Source of the DNA: Saonia flava
Lineage (GTDB): Bacteria; Bacteroidota; Bacteroidia; Flavobacteriales; Flavobacteriaceae
Direction: 5' to 3'
Assembly (NCBI RefSeq): GCF_011927795.1
Contig: NZ_JAATJJ010000001.1
Location: forward strand, 310,001 to 374,000
Length of the DNA: 64,000 nt
Shown piece by piece: positions 34,799 to 43,589 of the stretch; within the stretch, counting starts at the first letter, position 1, and each line of letters starts with the position of its first letter. The notes below the pieces were generated by a model. The model made no database searches. It worked only from the letters and a program-made list of their open reading frames with translations, and was not told the origin of the DNA. The position numbers and the translations under genes were made by a program.

Positions 34799-35391
34799 TG
34801 CATTCAACCAATAAAAACATAGCTATTTTGATTTTAGCAGCTGGTTCGGCTTCCCGAATGGGAAAACTAAAGCAGTTACTTCCATGGAAAGACACCACTT
34901 TATTAGGACATACTATAGAAACTGCTTGCTCCTGCTCGCAAGATGTGTATGTGGTGGTAGGCGCACAGAGTAATTTGATTAAACAGAAGATTAAATCCAC
35001 AGTTACGTATATAGACAATACTAACTGGGAAATGGGTCTGGGAAATTCCATTGCATGTGGAATACAATACTTGTTAGATGGCACCAAAAAGTATGGAACC
35101 TGTTTAATAATGCTTGCCGACCAGCCTTTTATTGATGTGGATTACCTAAACGAACTAATTCGCAAGCACAATGAATTCAATGTTGAAATTACGGCAACAA
35201 AATATAAGAACAGGGCTGGGGTGCCGGCAATTTTTAATGCCAGTTATTTTGAAGAACTATCTAGCATTAAAGGGGATATAGGGGCCAAAAACATATTAAA
35301 AAAATATGAAAACTCCATTCTTTGCATCGATTCCAATGGCAAAACACAGGATATAGATACAAAGGAAGTGTATCAAAAAATATTAAAGTAA
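34798..35391 (+). CDS. MocA-type Mo-cofactor cytidylyltransferase
   Basis: A 197-residue nucleotidyltransferase with LILAAGSASRMGKLKQLLPW (10-29), the pattern of MocA and the related CoxI-linked transferases. CLIMLADQPFIDVDYL near residue 101 and RAGVPAIF near 139 follow. It likely forms molybdopterin cytosine dinucleotide, the form used by many xanthine-oxidase-family enzymes of this kind. Last Mo-cofactor gene of the operon; the amidohydrolase gene begins 23 bases later. Confidence 0.88.
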   Translation: MHSTNKNIAILILAAGSASRMGKLKQLLPWKDTTLLGHTIETACSCSQDVYVVVGAQSNLIKQKIKSTVTYIDNTNWEMGLGNSIACGIQYLLDGTKKYGTCLIMLADQPFIDVDYLNELIRKHNEFNVEITATKYKNRAGVPAIFNASYFEELSSIKGDIGAKNILKKYENSILCIDSNGKTQDIDTKEVYQKILK

Positions 35392-35414
35392 TACTATAAA
35401 TTAAACAACTTAAT

Positions 35415-36512
35415 ATGAAACCAATCAATACGTTAAATTTTATATATGTATTAGTTCTTTTTGTTTTTAATCATTCTTATTCCCAAGAAATGGGGTTTGA
35501 AGAATACAACCCCACATCTACCTTGGTTGTGCCCACAAATGAAAGAATGCAGGCAAAATTTCCTTTTATAGATGTCCATAGCCATCAACGTAATATGGAT
35601 ACCCGGGATTTATCGGAGTTGATACAGCTTATGGACGGACTCAATGAAGGCATCATGGTCAACTTAAGCGGCGGCAATGGGGACAGAATTACCAATGCGG
35701 TAAAACATATAAATGAAAGTTACCCAAATAGATTTGTAGTGTTTGCAAATGTTGATTTTGACGGTGTAGGTAACCCTGGTTGGACAGAAAAAGCAGTAGC
35801 GCAACTAGAAGCCGATGTAAAAAATGGAGCTAAAGGCCTTAAAATATACAAAAGCCTTGGTCTTTATAATAAAGATGTTGATGGCAACAGGTTGGCCATT
35901 GATGATATCCGTTTAGATCCTATTTGGGCCAAATGTGGTGAACTGGGCATTCCTGTCCTAATCCATGCTGCGGACCCCAAACCCTTTTGGGACGAGTTTG
36001 ATGCCGATAACGAACGTTGGCTAGAACTTAAGACACATTCTCGCAGAAAGCGTTCCGACACGGATCCAGCCCCCTGGGAACAGATCATAGGGGAGCAACA
36101 TAACATGTTCAAAAAGCATCCCAAAACCAATTTCATAAACGCACATATGGGTTGGTATGCCAATGATTTGGGAAAATTGAGCGAGTTATTGGATGAAATT
36201 CCAAATATGAATGTTGGTATTGCGGCAGTTATAGCGGAACTTGGAAGACAGCCAAAGCAGGCTCATGCATTTTTCGTAAAATACCAAGATAGAATTCTAT
36301 TTGGAAAGGATAGTTGGCAACCTAATGAGTTCCCGACTTATTTTAGAGTCTTGGAGACCGAAGATGAATACTTTCCATACTACAAGAAATACCATGCGTT
36401 CTGGGCCATGTATGGGCTCGGATTGCCCGACATTGTATTAAAGAAAGTGTACTATGGAAATGCCCTAAAGCTTATTCCTGGATTGGACAAAAGTCTATTT
36501 CCAGAATTGTAG
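35415..36512 (+). CDS. Exported amidohydrolase (Amidohydro_2/ACMSD-like)
   Basis: A 365-residue secreted TIM-barrel metal hydrolase. The signal peptide runs to about residue 23 (NHSYSQ). Metal-ligand candidates are HSH in FIDVHSHQR (52-60), His in VLIHAADPKPF near 186, NAHMG near 244 and Asp in LFGKDSW near 297. Substrate unknown. It lies 23 bases after mocA and may be part of the molybdenum transcript, in which case it could act on the Mo hydroxylase product. Confidence 0.82.
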   Translation: MKPINTLNFIYVLVLFVFNHSYSQEMGFEEYNPTSTLVVPTNERMQAKFPFIDVHSHQRNMDTRDLSELIQLMDGLNEGIMVNLSGGNGDRITNAVKHINESYPNRFVVFANVDFDGVGNPGWTEKAVAQLEADVKNGAKGLKIYKSLGLYNKDVDGNRLAIDDIRLDPIWAKCGELGIPVLIHAADPKPFWDEFDADNERWLELKTHSRRKRSDTDPAPWEQIIGEQHNMFKKHPKTNFINAHMGWYANDLGKLSELLDEIPNMNVGIAAVIAELGRQPKQAHAFFVKYQDRILFGKDSWQPNEFPTYFRVLETEDEYFPYYKKYHAFWAMYGLGLPDIVLKKVYYGNALKLIPGLDKSLFPEL

Positions 36513-36513
36513 A

Positions 36514-36663
36514 TTAGGGGGCGTCTTTTTGGGCTCTTTCTTCAACACCCATGGTAGTTTTACCCAAGTCTTGAAAAATTCCGCAAGAATATTGCTTTTT
36601 AACAAGTGATTTTGCTGCTTTTTTCTTGGCTAAATTTTCAATTTCTTTATTGAGGTATTGCAT
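36514..36663 (-). CDS. Possible small protein, 49 residues
   Basis: A Lys-rich, soluble, unrecognised product (MQYLNKEIENLAKKKAAKS, later CGIFQDLGKTTMG). It begins with ATG and ends 2 bases past the amidohydrolase stop on the opposite strand. It fills an otherwise empty 320-base gap between the amidohydrolase and DUF5916 genes. Coding status is uncertain. Confidence 0.35.
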   Translation of the reverse strand: MQYLNKEIENLAKKKAAKSLVKKQYSCGIFQDLGKTTMGVEERAQKDAP

Positions 36664-36835
36664 AACAAACTTATTTCTAGGATAATATAAACGGGGAATT
36701 GCTCCAATTGTTGTTTAAACACAATTGGAACAAAAGTGCGCCAAAAAGAGGTTGTGTTTTCATTATAAAGTATTACATTTAAACTTAATAAAAACTCTGA
36801 GTTCTCCCGTTCATAGCTCGCAGCAATTTCGTCTT

Positions 36836-39004
36836 ATGAATATTTTTTTTAAAAGCTTGTGCGTGAGCATGTTTGCGCTAAACTTAAGTGCCCAAAAAAA
36901 AAACCAAAACTATAGATTACATATCCGAAAAGCCACCTCTCCCATAGTCATAGATGGCGTTGCCGATGATGAGGCATGGAAAAATACCGATGTAGCGGAT
37001 GATTTTTTTATGGTATTGCCCATGGACGATGGAAAGGCAAATGAGCGTTCTGAAATCCGGATGGCCTACGACGACGACAATATTTATTTGGTTGCCATTT
37101 TTCACAATAGTACCGCCAATCCCAATTATGTTGAATCCTTGCGCCGAGATTTTTCATTCGGCAAGAATGATAATTTTTTATTTTTTCTAGACCCTTTTAA
37201 TAATCAGACCACAGGATTTTCTTTTGGTTCCAATGCCGCTGGGGCACAATGGGACGGAACTATGTATGAAGGCGGCAAGGTGGACCTTAATTGGGACAGT
37301 AAATGGGTTTCCCAAGTGGTTAGGGAAGATACTAAATGGGTGTTTGAAATGGCCCTTCCTTTTAAATCGATCCGATACAAGGATGGTGTGACGGAATGGG
37401 GAATTAACTTTAGCAGATTGGATTTAAAAGCTAGTGAAAAATCCAGCTGGACCCCAATACCGCGTCAATTCCCTACCGCATCGTTAGCCTATACCGGTGT
37501 TTTGGTTTGGGACAAACCACCACCATCTCCTGGAACAAACATTTCCGTAATTCCCTATCTATTGGGAGGGCTTAATAAAGATTTTGAAGGAAATACATCT
37601 AATGAAACAAAGGTCGGAGGTGATGTAAAAATCAGTTTAACCTCTTCGCTTAATTTGGATTTGACGGTCAATCCGGATTTTTCCCAAGTAGAAGTGGACC
37701 GCCAAGTGGCCAATTTGGATAGGTTTGAATTATTCTTTCCTGAGAAACGACAATTTTTCTTAGAAAATGGGGATTTGTTCGCCAATTTTGGATACCCAAC
37801 TATTCGTCCTTTCTTTTCAAGACGTATAGGTCTTGGTGTTCCTATTAGGGCCGGAGCCCGACTGAGTGGGAATTTAAATGAAAAATGGCGATTGGGAGTA
37901 ATGGATATGCAAACTGCCAGTATAGACAATATTGGTTTGCCCAATCAAAATTTTGGGGTACTATCCCTACAGAGAAAAGTTTTTAACCGATCCAGTATAG
38001 GACTCATGTTCGTGGATAAAGAATCATTGCGCTATCCTCAAGACACTGATTCCCTAAGAACCGTATATCCCAAATTCAACAGAAATATTGGATTGGAGTA
38101 CAATCTGGCATCGGCAAATAATTTATGGACGGGAAAGGCCTTTTTACTTAAATCCTTTTCACCAAATAAAGTGGGCAACGGAATCACGCAAGCATCCCAT
38201 CTAGAGTATAAGAGCAGAAAGTGGAACTGGAGAATTCAAGAGGAATCGGTAGGAGAGAAGTATACTGCAGAAGTGGGCTTTGTTCCTAGAAATGGATACA
38301 TAAATTTACAATCCTTTGCAGGACACTTATTTTTCCCAAAAAAGGGTAAGGTCTTAAGTCATGGCCCGGTTTTGAACACCAGTTATTATTTCAATGAAAA
38401 AATGGAGAAAACTGACAACCAAAGTGCATTGCAATACGGGTTGAATTTTAGGAACAGAAGTAGTTTGACAGTAGACGTAGTTGATGAATATGTAGAGCTG
38501 TTGGAACCGTTTGATCCTACAAGATCCGGAAAGGATTCTCTTAGTACCGGAACAAAACACAGTTGGAATGCCATGAGATTTGAATATAATTCCAAACCAC
38601 AAAGCCTGTTCACCTATACTTTAGGAGGACGTTTTGGAGGGTATTACCTAGATGGCAACAGAACCAACCTTACTACAGAGATAGGGTACCGTTTTCAACC
38701 CTATGTTAGTTTAACTTCTAATATAAGCTATAACAATATTAAATTAACGGAACCATGGAATACCACGGAGTTTTGGCTGATTGGATCGGAAGTGGACATC
38801 ACCTTTACCAACAAGTTATTTTTTGCCAATCTGTTTCAGTACAATGAACAATCTAAAAACTTTAATTGGAACTCCAGGTTCCAATGGCGCTATAAACCAG
38901 CTTCAGATTTATTCATTGTCTATACCAATAACCATTTGCTGGAGCCATATGATGGAAGAAGTTGGTCGCTAACCTTAAAACTGACCTATTGGTTTACAAA
39001 GTAG
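36836..39004 (+). CDS. DUF5916 outer-membrane protein with CBM9-like N-terminus
   Basis: A 722-residue exported protein. Signal peptide ends near LNLSAQ (residue 20). Residues 25-200 form a carbohydrate-binding family 9-like domain (PIVIDGVADDEAWKNTDVADDF). From 210 on is the DUF5916 region, with VNPDFSQVEVDRQVANLDRF and FFPEKRQFFLENGDLF, then strand-rich segments ending in KLTYWF, as in beta-barrels. Function unknown; the family is common in Bacteroidota. The ATG at 36836 gives the signal peptide, while an earlier frame start adds 37 residues of non-signal sequence. Confidence 0.88.
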   Translation: MNIFFKSLCVSMFALNLSAQKKNQNYRLHIRKATSPIVIDGVADDEAWKNTDVADDFFMVLPMDDGKANERSEIRMAYDDDNIYLVAIFHNSTANPNYVESLRRDFSFGKNDNFLFFLDPFNNQTTGFSFGSNAAGAQWDGTMYEGGKVDLNWDSKWVSQVVREDTKWVFEMALPFKSIRYKDGVTEWGINFSRLDLKASEKSSWTPIPRQFPTASLAYTGVLVWDKPPPSPGTNISVIPYLLGGLNKDFEGNTSNETKVGGDVKISLTSSLNLDLTVNPDFSQVEVDRQVANLDRFELFFPEKRQFFLENGDLFANFGYPTIRPFFSRRIGLGVPIRAGARLSGNLNEKWRLGVMDMQTASIDNIGLPNQNFGVLSLQRKVFNRSSIGLMFVDKESLRYPQDTDSLRTVYPKFNRNIGLEYNLASANNLWTGKAFLLKSFSPNKVGNGITQASHLEYKSRKWNWRIQEESVGEKYTAEVGFVPRNGYINLQSFAGHLFFPKKGKVLSHGPVLNTSYYFNEKMEKTDNQSALQYGLNFRNRSSLTVDVVDEYVELLEPFDPTRSGKDSLSTGTKHSWNAMRFEYNSKPQSLFTYTLGGRFGGYYLDGNRTNLTTEIGYRFQPYVSLTSNISYNNIKLTEPWNTTEFWLIGSEVDITFTNKLFFANLFQYNEQSKNFNWNSRFQWRYKPASDLFIVYTNNHLLEPYDGRSWSLTLKLTYWFTK

Positions 39005-39012
39005 GCAATTGT

Positions 39013-39651
39013 TTAAGCGGTTGCGGGTACCATTAATTTTTGCATATACCCCAAGCTTTGCAACCAGTTCATTTTTAAAATCAATGCAGCTGTGGGCCTG
39101 TTATCATCTTGGATTGCATTAATGATTGAATCGTGCTGGTTATGTGCATTTTTATAAAACTCAGTGTTCATTGCCAATTCTTTTTCATAAAAAAAGATTC
39201 GGGTCTTTAGGTCCAAGATTATTTGTTGGGCAATGTCATTTGCATAATTACAGGTGAGTAATCTATGGAATTCCATATCGGCATTCACCTGTTCCAAAGG
39301 ATTATTGGTGTTTAGAAATAATTCTTGTTGCTTTTTTAGCTGTTCTATTGAACCTGCATCAAATTCTGATTCTTCCAAGGCCAAAGCTTCCATATTGGCA
39401 ACAAGTTCATAAATGTTTTTAGCTTCTTGGGTGCTTAATCCAGAAATAATAAAACCTCTATTGGGGATTGCCTTTATAATTTGCGATTGTTGAAGCTGTG
39501 TCAATGCCTCACGAATGGGGGTAACACTCACATCTAATTGTCTTGCCAGAGCAGCAAGATTTATGGTCTTTCCAAGATGCAGCTCCCCTTTTTGCATCTG
39601 TTTTAAAAGGTGCTTACGCACCTGATCTCTGAAATTAACCTTTTGAATCAT
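39013..39651 (-). CDS. GntR-family regulator, FadR-type (FCD) sensor domain
   Basis: A 212-residue repressor or activator. The winged helix occupies residues 5-70 (LAALARQLDVSVTPIREALTQLQQSQII). The C-terminal FCD helical bundle has FHRLLTCNYAN and HNQHDSIINAI with the metal/ligand His residues. It is transcribed away from the trehalase gene, and the region between holds a perfect palindrome ATCGTATACGAT typical of GntR operators, so it probably controls trehalase and itself. Confidence 0.9.
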   Translation of the reverse strand: MIQKVNFRDQVRKHLLKQMQKGELHLGKTINLAALARQLDVSVTPIREALTQLQQSQIIKAIPNRGFIISGLSTQEAKNIYELVANMEALALEESEFDAGSIEQLKKQQELFLNTNNPLEQVNADMEFHRLLTCNYANDIAQQIILDLKTRIFFYEKELAMNTEFYKNAHNQHDSIINAIQDDNRPTAALILKMNWLQSLGYMQKLMVPATA

Positions 39652-39667
39652 ATCTCAAAAATACTAT

Positions 39668-39679
39668 ATCGTATACGAT
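39668..39679. promoter_or_regulatory. GntR operator palindrome ATCGTATACGAT
   Basis: A perfect 12-base inverted repeat with central GTATAC, in the 90-base gap between the divergent GntR and trehalase genes. FCD-type GntR regulators use such TnGTnnACnA-like sites. Confidence 0.65.
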
Positions 39680-39741
39680 TAAGCAAATTATTTCAAATAT
39701 TAAAATTACCCTTATATTTAGCAATTCGAAACACATATTTT

Positions 39742-41331
39742 ATGAAACTTACGCATATTGTCCTTGCATTTTTATTGATTTCATGCATTGCCTGTAAAAC
39801 AGAAACACAAAAAATAGAAGTTGTTGACTTCTATGGTACACAGTTGTTTAAAGACATTCAAATGGCTGCCATTTATGATGATTCCAAAACATTTGTGGAC
39901 CAATTACCATTGAAATCACATACTGAACTCGTTTCCCTATACGAACAAGAAAAGAACAAGCCTGGTTTTAATTTGAAGGCATTTGTGGAAGCAAACTTCA
40001 GGGATAATTCCATGAAGGCTTTGGAGTTTAAAACGGATACAACCAAAACCATGTACGCGCACATTACTTCCATGTGGGAGAAGTTAACCAGAACACCGGA
40101 TTCGGCCTTTGCGAACTCATCTAGAATAGTTTTGCCGCACGAATATGTTGTTCCCGGCGGAAGGTTTCAGGAAATTTATTATTGGGACAGTTATTTTACC
40201 ATGGAAGGGCTATTGGTTGATGAAAAGCAGGAATTGGCAAAAAATATGGTTGATAATTTCAGCCATCTAATTAACACTATTGGATTTATACCGAACGGTA
40301 CAAGAGATTACTTTCTTTCTCGTTCACAACCTCCATTCTATGCTGTTATGGTAGATGCGCTTTCCAGAAAAGATAGTACGTTGCTTTTGGAATATCTACC
40401 TACCATGGTAAAAGAGTATGAATTTTGGATGTCGGGACTATCTGATCTCTCAGTTGACAACCCAGCAGAAAGACAAGTAGTACAATTAGACAGCACTACG
40501 GTCTTAAATAGGTATTGGGATAAAAAAAGTACACCCAGACCGGAGGCCTATAAAGAAGATGTGCATTTGGCCAACAAACTGGAAACCCTAGAAGAAAAAG
40601 AGGCTCTGTACAACAATTTAAGGTCTGGGGCAGCATCAGGATGGGATTATTCCAGCCGTTGGTATGGTGGGGATGACTTTGGATCTACCACAACTACCAC
40701 AATCCTTCCTGTAGATTTAAATTGTCTTCTATATTTTATGGAAAAGAAAATTGCTGAGGGGTACGGACTTAAGGGTGACGATGAAAATCAAGTTAAATAC
40801 CAAGAAAAAGCAGATACCCGAAAAGCAATACTACAAACATTGTTTTGGGACAGTAATCTTGGTTTTTTTATGGATTATGATTTTAAATTACAATCCACGA
40901 CAGACGAAGAAACTTTGGCGGCCGCATATCCTTTGTTCTTTAATGTGGCAACTCCAAAACAGGCAGAAGCAGTGAAGAATAGATTAATCAGTACTTTTTT
41001 AAAAGATGGTGGTCTTATAACTACCCTTAAGCAAACAGGACAGCAATGGGATGCTCCCAATGGTTGGGCACCTTTGCAATGGATTGCCGTAAATGGACTG
41101 CTAAACTATGGCTACATAGAAGAAGCCAAAGAAATAATGGAAAGATGGTTGAGCATTAACGAGAAAGTTTATAAAAATACTGGGAAAATGATGGAGAAAT
41201 ATAATGTAGAGGACACCAGCTTACTTTCAGGGGGTGGCGAATATAAGACCCAAGATGGTTTTGGGTGGACAAATGGTGTTGCCTTGGGATTCAAGAAACT
41301 TTTGGATGATATGGACAATATAAAGGAATAG
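39742..41331 (+). CDS. Alpha,alpha-trehalase, GH37 lipoprotein
   Basis: A 529-residue inverting trehalase anchored in the envelope (signal LLISCIACK; Cys15 or Cys18). The GH37 signature PGGRFQEIYYWDSYF lies at 138-152, and QWDAPNGWAPLQW near 435 is the second signature. GAASGWDYSSRW near 310 carries the likely catalytic Asp. It splits trehalose into two glucoses outside the cytoplasm. The ATG at 39742 gives a clean signal. The divergent GntR gene and the operator between suggest induction by sugar or a sugar acid. Confidence 0.94.
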   Translation: MKLTHIVLAFLLISCIACKTETQKIEVVDFYGTQLFKDIQMAAIYDDSKTFVDQLPLKSHTELVSLYEQEKNKPGFNLKAFVEANFRDNSMKALEFKTDTTKTMYAHITSMWEKLTRTPDSAFANSSRIVLPHEYVVPGGRFQEIYYWDSYFTMEGLLVDEKQELAKNMVDNFSHLINTIGFIPNGTRDYFLSRSQPPFYAVMVDALSRKDSTLLLEYLPTMVKEYEFWMSGLSDLSVDNPAERQVVQLDSTTVLNRYWDKKSTPRPEAYKEDVHLANKLETLEEKEALYNNLRSGAASGWDYSSRWYGGDDFGSTTTTTILPVDLNCLLYFMEKKIAEGYGLKGDDENQVKYQEKADTRKAILQTLFWDSNLGFFMDYDFKLQSTTDEETLAAAYPLFFNVATPKQAEAVKNRLISTFLKDGGLITTLKQTGQQWDAPNGWAPLQWIAVNGLLNYGYIEEAKEIMERWLSINEKVYKNTGKMMEKYNVEDTSLLSGGGEYKTQDGFGWTNGVALGFKKLLDDMDNIKE

Positions 41332-41487
41332 CACCAGAGCATGATATACTCAATAATAAACTTCCGGAAGGAAAGATCTCTGTAATAGGTGTTGTTAGTG
41401 ACTGCATATTTTACCTCAAATCTACACCTATGATATTCTGCAATATACATGGGAGGGTATGTCTCACCGATTTGTTAATACTCAAAC

Positions 41488-41516
41488 AAAAAGCCTGATT
41501 TAATTCAGGCTTTTTC
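41488..41516 (+). terminator. Intrinsic terminator after trehalase
   Basis: AAAGCCTGA and TCAGGCTTT arms with a short AT-rich loop and a T-run on the plus strand. It lies in the 313-base gap 41332-41644, which otherwise shows no gene. Confidence 0.75.
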
Positions 41517-41644
41517 ACATTAAAAAGGAAAGTGTTAAATGTATGTTTAAATTCTCCTGCATGCTTCTTAAAAAACTAACTTGTAGCGTTACTTTTTGAT
41601 AAATACCCAAAAAGTCAACTCTTAAATAACAAAAACCAACCAAA

Positions 41645-42679
41645 ATGAAGCACATTCTTACGATAATGCTATTTTCTGTAGTATTAAATACCAGTTGCGC
41701 ACAAAAAAAGAAAGAAACTTCCGTGCCGGATGATATTGCCACTCGCTTTTTAAATTCTTTAGACGAAAATCAAAGAGCCAAAACCTTATTAAAACAAGAC
41801 GATTCGGTTAGGACCGATTGGCATTTTTTCCCTTCCACTATGTTTAACAGGGAAGGTATCCAGCTAAAAGAATTAAAGGAAAACCAAAAAGAGCTAGTAC
41901 ACGAATTATTGCAAACCTATCTCAGTGAAAGTGGATACAAAAAGACCATGGGTGTCATTGAATTAGAGGGCATCTTGGGCGATCTCACCAACGATCGCGT
42001 TTATCGGGACACGGGGCGCTATTATACTACCTTTTATGGTGAGCCAAATACAGAAAAACCTTGGAGTTGGTCTTTTGAAGGGCATCATGTTTCATTGAAC
42101 TTTACAACGGACGGTGATAAAATCACCTATGTACCCTTATTTTATGGTGCTAATCCTGCTGTTGTAATGGAAGGACCAAGAAAAGGACATAGGTCATTGG
42201 TCAATGAAGAAGATTTAGGGTTACAACTAATTAATTTGCTTTCCGCAGAGCAACAAGAAAAGGCGATTATCCAAGAGGAAGGTACTTTCAATGATATTTT
42301 ATCTTTTAACAAAGCAGAAATTTCCCCTTTGAAAGTGGAAGGTATTCCGGCAACAGAGATGGACGCTGTACAACAAAAACTACTGTTTACCCTTATTAAC
42401 GAGTACATCTCATCGGTTCCAGATAAAATTGCTGTTGAAAGAGGTACCAAAATGGAAGAAGAGGAACTTGTTGATATATATTTTGCCTGGGCAGGCGCCA
42501 AAGAAATGGGATTGGGAAAACCACACTATTATAGAATTCAGGGTAAAAATTTTCTTATCGAATTTGATAATTCACAGAATAATGCCAATCACATTCATGC
42601 TGTATGGCGTGACTTTAATGGCGATTTTGGTAGAAATCTAATTAAGGAGCACTACCATAATTCTGACCACCATCATTAG
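41645..42679 (+). CDS. DUF3500 family exported protein
   Basis: A 344-residue lipoprotein-like protein (VLNTSCAQK, Cys18) of family DUF3500. WHFFPSTMFNREGIQL and PWSWSFEGHHVSLNFT are diagnostic, as are YRIQGKNFLIEFDNSQNNANHIHAVWRDFNGDFG near the end. The tail HYHNSDHHH is His-rich and may bind metal. Function unknown. It starts a run of four co-directional genes with 3-25 base gaps (DUF3500, SMP-30-like, GH97, ThuA). Confidence 0.88.
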   Translation: MKHILTIMLFSVVLNTSCAQKKKETSVPDDIATRFLNSLDENQRAKTLLKQDDSVRTDWHFFPSTMFNREGIQLKELKENQKELVHELLQTYLSESGYKKTMGVIELEGILGDLTNDRVYRDTGRYYTTFYGEPNTEKPWSWSFEGHHVSLNFTTDGDKITYVPLFYGANPAVVMEGPRKGHRSLVNEEDLGLQLINLLSAEQQEKAIIQEEGTFNDILSFNKAEISPLKVEGIPATEMDAVQQKLLFTLINEYISSVPDKIAVERGTKMEEEELVDIYFAWAGAKEMGLGKPHYYRIQGKNFLIEFDNSQNNANHIHAVWRDFNGDFGRNLIKEHYHNSDHHH

Positions 42680-42704
42680 TTTAACAACCCATAAACCAAA
42701 GAAA

Positions 42705-43586
42705 ATGAAATATTTAAATGTATTTACCATAGTGGCAATACTTCTTTTAAGTTCTTGTAAGGAAAAGGCAAAAAAAGAGGTAAGCGAACCTAAAATTGAA
42801 GAAATAAAGGAGACCGTGCTGGTACACAAATGGTCTGCCGATACACTTTTAACAACATCGGAATCCGTTATTTATGATAAAAAGCGGGACATTCTATATG
42901 TTTCCAATATTGCAGGTGTACCCGATGAGGCAGATGGAATTGGATTTATTTCCAAAGTTGATTTAGAGGGTAATATTACTGATGTGAACTGGATATCTGG
43001 TTTGGACGCTCCCAAAGGATTAGGTATAGTTGGGGACAAGCTTTATGTTACGGACCTGACCAATTTGGTGGAAATAGATATTGATGCGGGCAAAGTATCC
43101 AAAACCATACCCATTGAAGGCTCGGTGTTCTTAAATGATATTACAACAACTTCAGATGGTAAAGTATATATAAGTGACTCCAATGGGGGTAATTTTTTTG
43201 TTTATGAAAATGGAATGACTACCCGACTCATGGAAGGCTTGCCTGGACCAAATGGGGTTTTAAGTGATGGCGATACATTCCTAATGGCGCTTTGGGATGA
43301 AAAAACATTGAATACATTGAATTTAGAAACAAATGAAATAACAAAGAGAACCGAAGGAATTGAAAACCCAGACGGGATTGAAGCTGTAGGGGATGGTTCC
43401 TACTTGGTATCTAGCTGGCAGGGACTGGTTCATTTGGTAAATGCGGATTGGAGTAAAAAAATATTGTTGGATACCAGTTCAGATGAAATTGGGGCTGCGG
43501 ATATTGAATATATCCAGGAAAAAAACTTATTACTGGTTCCCACTTTTTATAAAAATGGATTAATGGCTTACGAGTTAATCAAATAA
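42705..43586 (+). CDS. SMP-30/gluconolactonase-like beta-propeller lipoprotein
   Basis: A 293-residue lipoprotein (LLSSCKEK, Cys17). Repeated blade motifs such as GLGIVGDKLYVTDL, DGKVYISDSNGG and PDGIEAVGDGSYLVSSW give a six-bladed propeller like SMP-30/gluconolactonase proteins. It may open sugar lactones produced by periplasmic sugar oxidation, or only bind. No metal ligands are certain. Lies 3 bases from the GH97 gene, so it is in one operon with it. Confidence 0.78.
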   Translation: MKYLNVFTIVAILLLSSCKEKAKKEVSEPKIEEIKETVLVHKWSADTLLTTSESVIYDKKRDILYVSNIAGVPDEADGIGFISKVDLEGNITDVNWISGLDAPKGLGIVGDKLYVTDLTNLVEIDIDAGKVSKTIPIEGSVFLNDITTTSDGKVYISDSNGGNFFVYENGMTTRLMEGLPGPNGVLSDGDTFLMALWDEKTLNTLNLETNEITKRTEGIENPDGIEAVGDGSYLVSSWQGLVHLVNADWSKKILLDTSSDEIGAADIEYIQEKNLLLVPTFYKNGLMAYELIK

Positions 43587-43589
43587 AAA

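Noticed and set aside
30929-35391. Two MobA-like genes as a duplication
   Set aside because: The P-loop signatures differ (LSGGKSTRMGEDKG versus LAAGSASRMGKLKQLL), so they are different subfamilies rather than a recent duplication.
41332-41487. Small gene between trehalase and DUF3500 genes
   Set aside because: No frame with a start, leader and protein-like composition; the TTCCGGAA palindrome there is too short to support a site.
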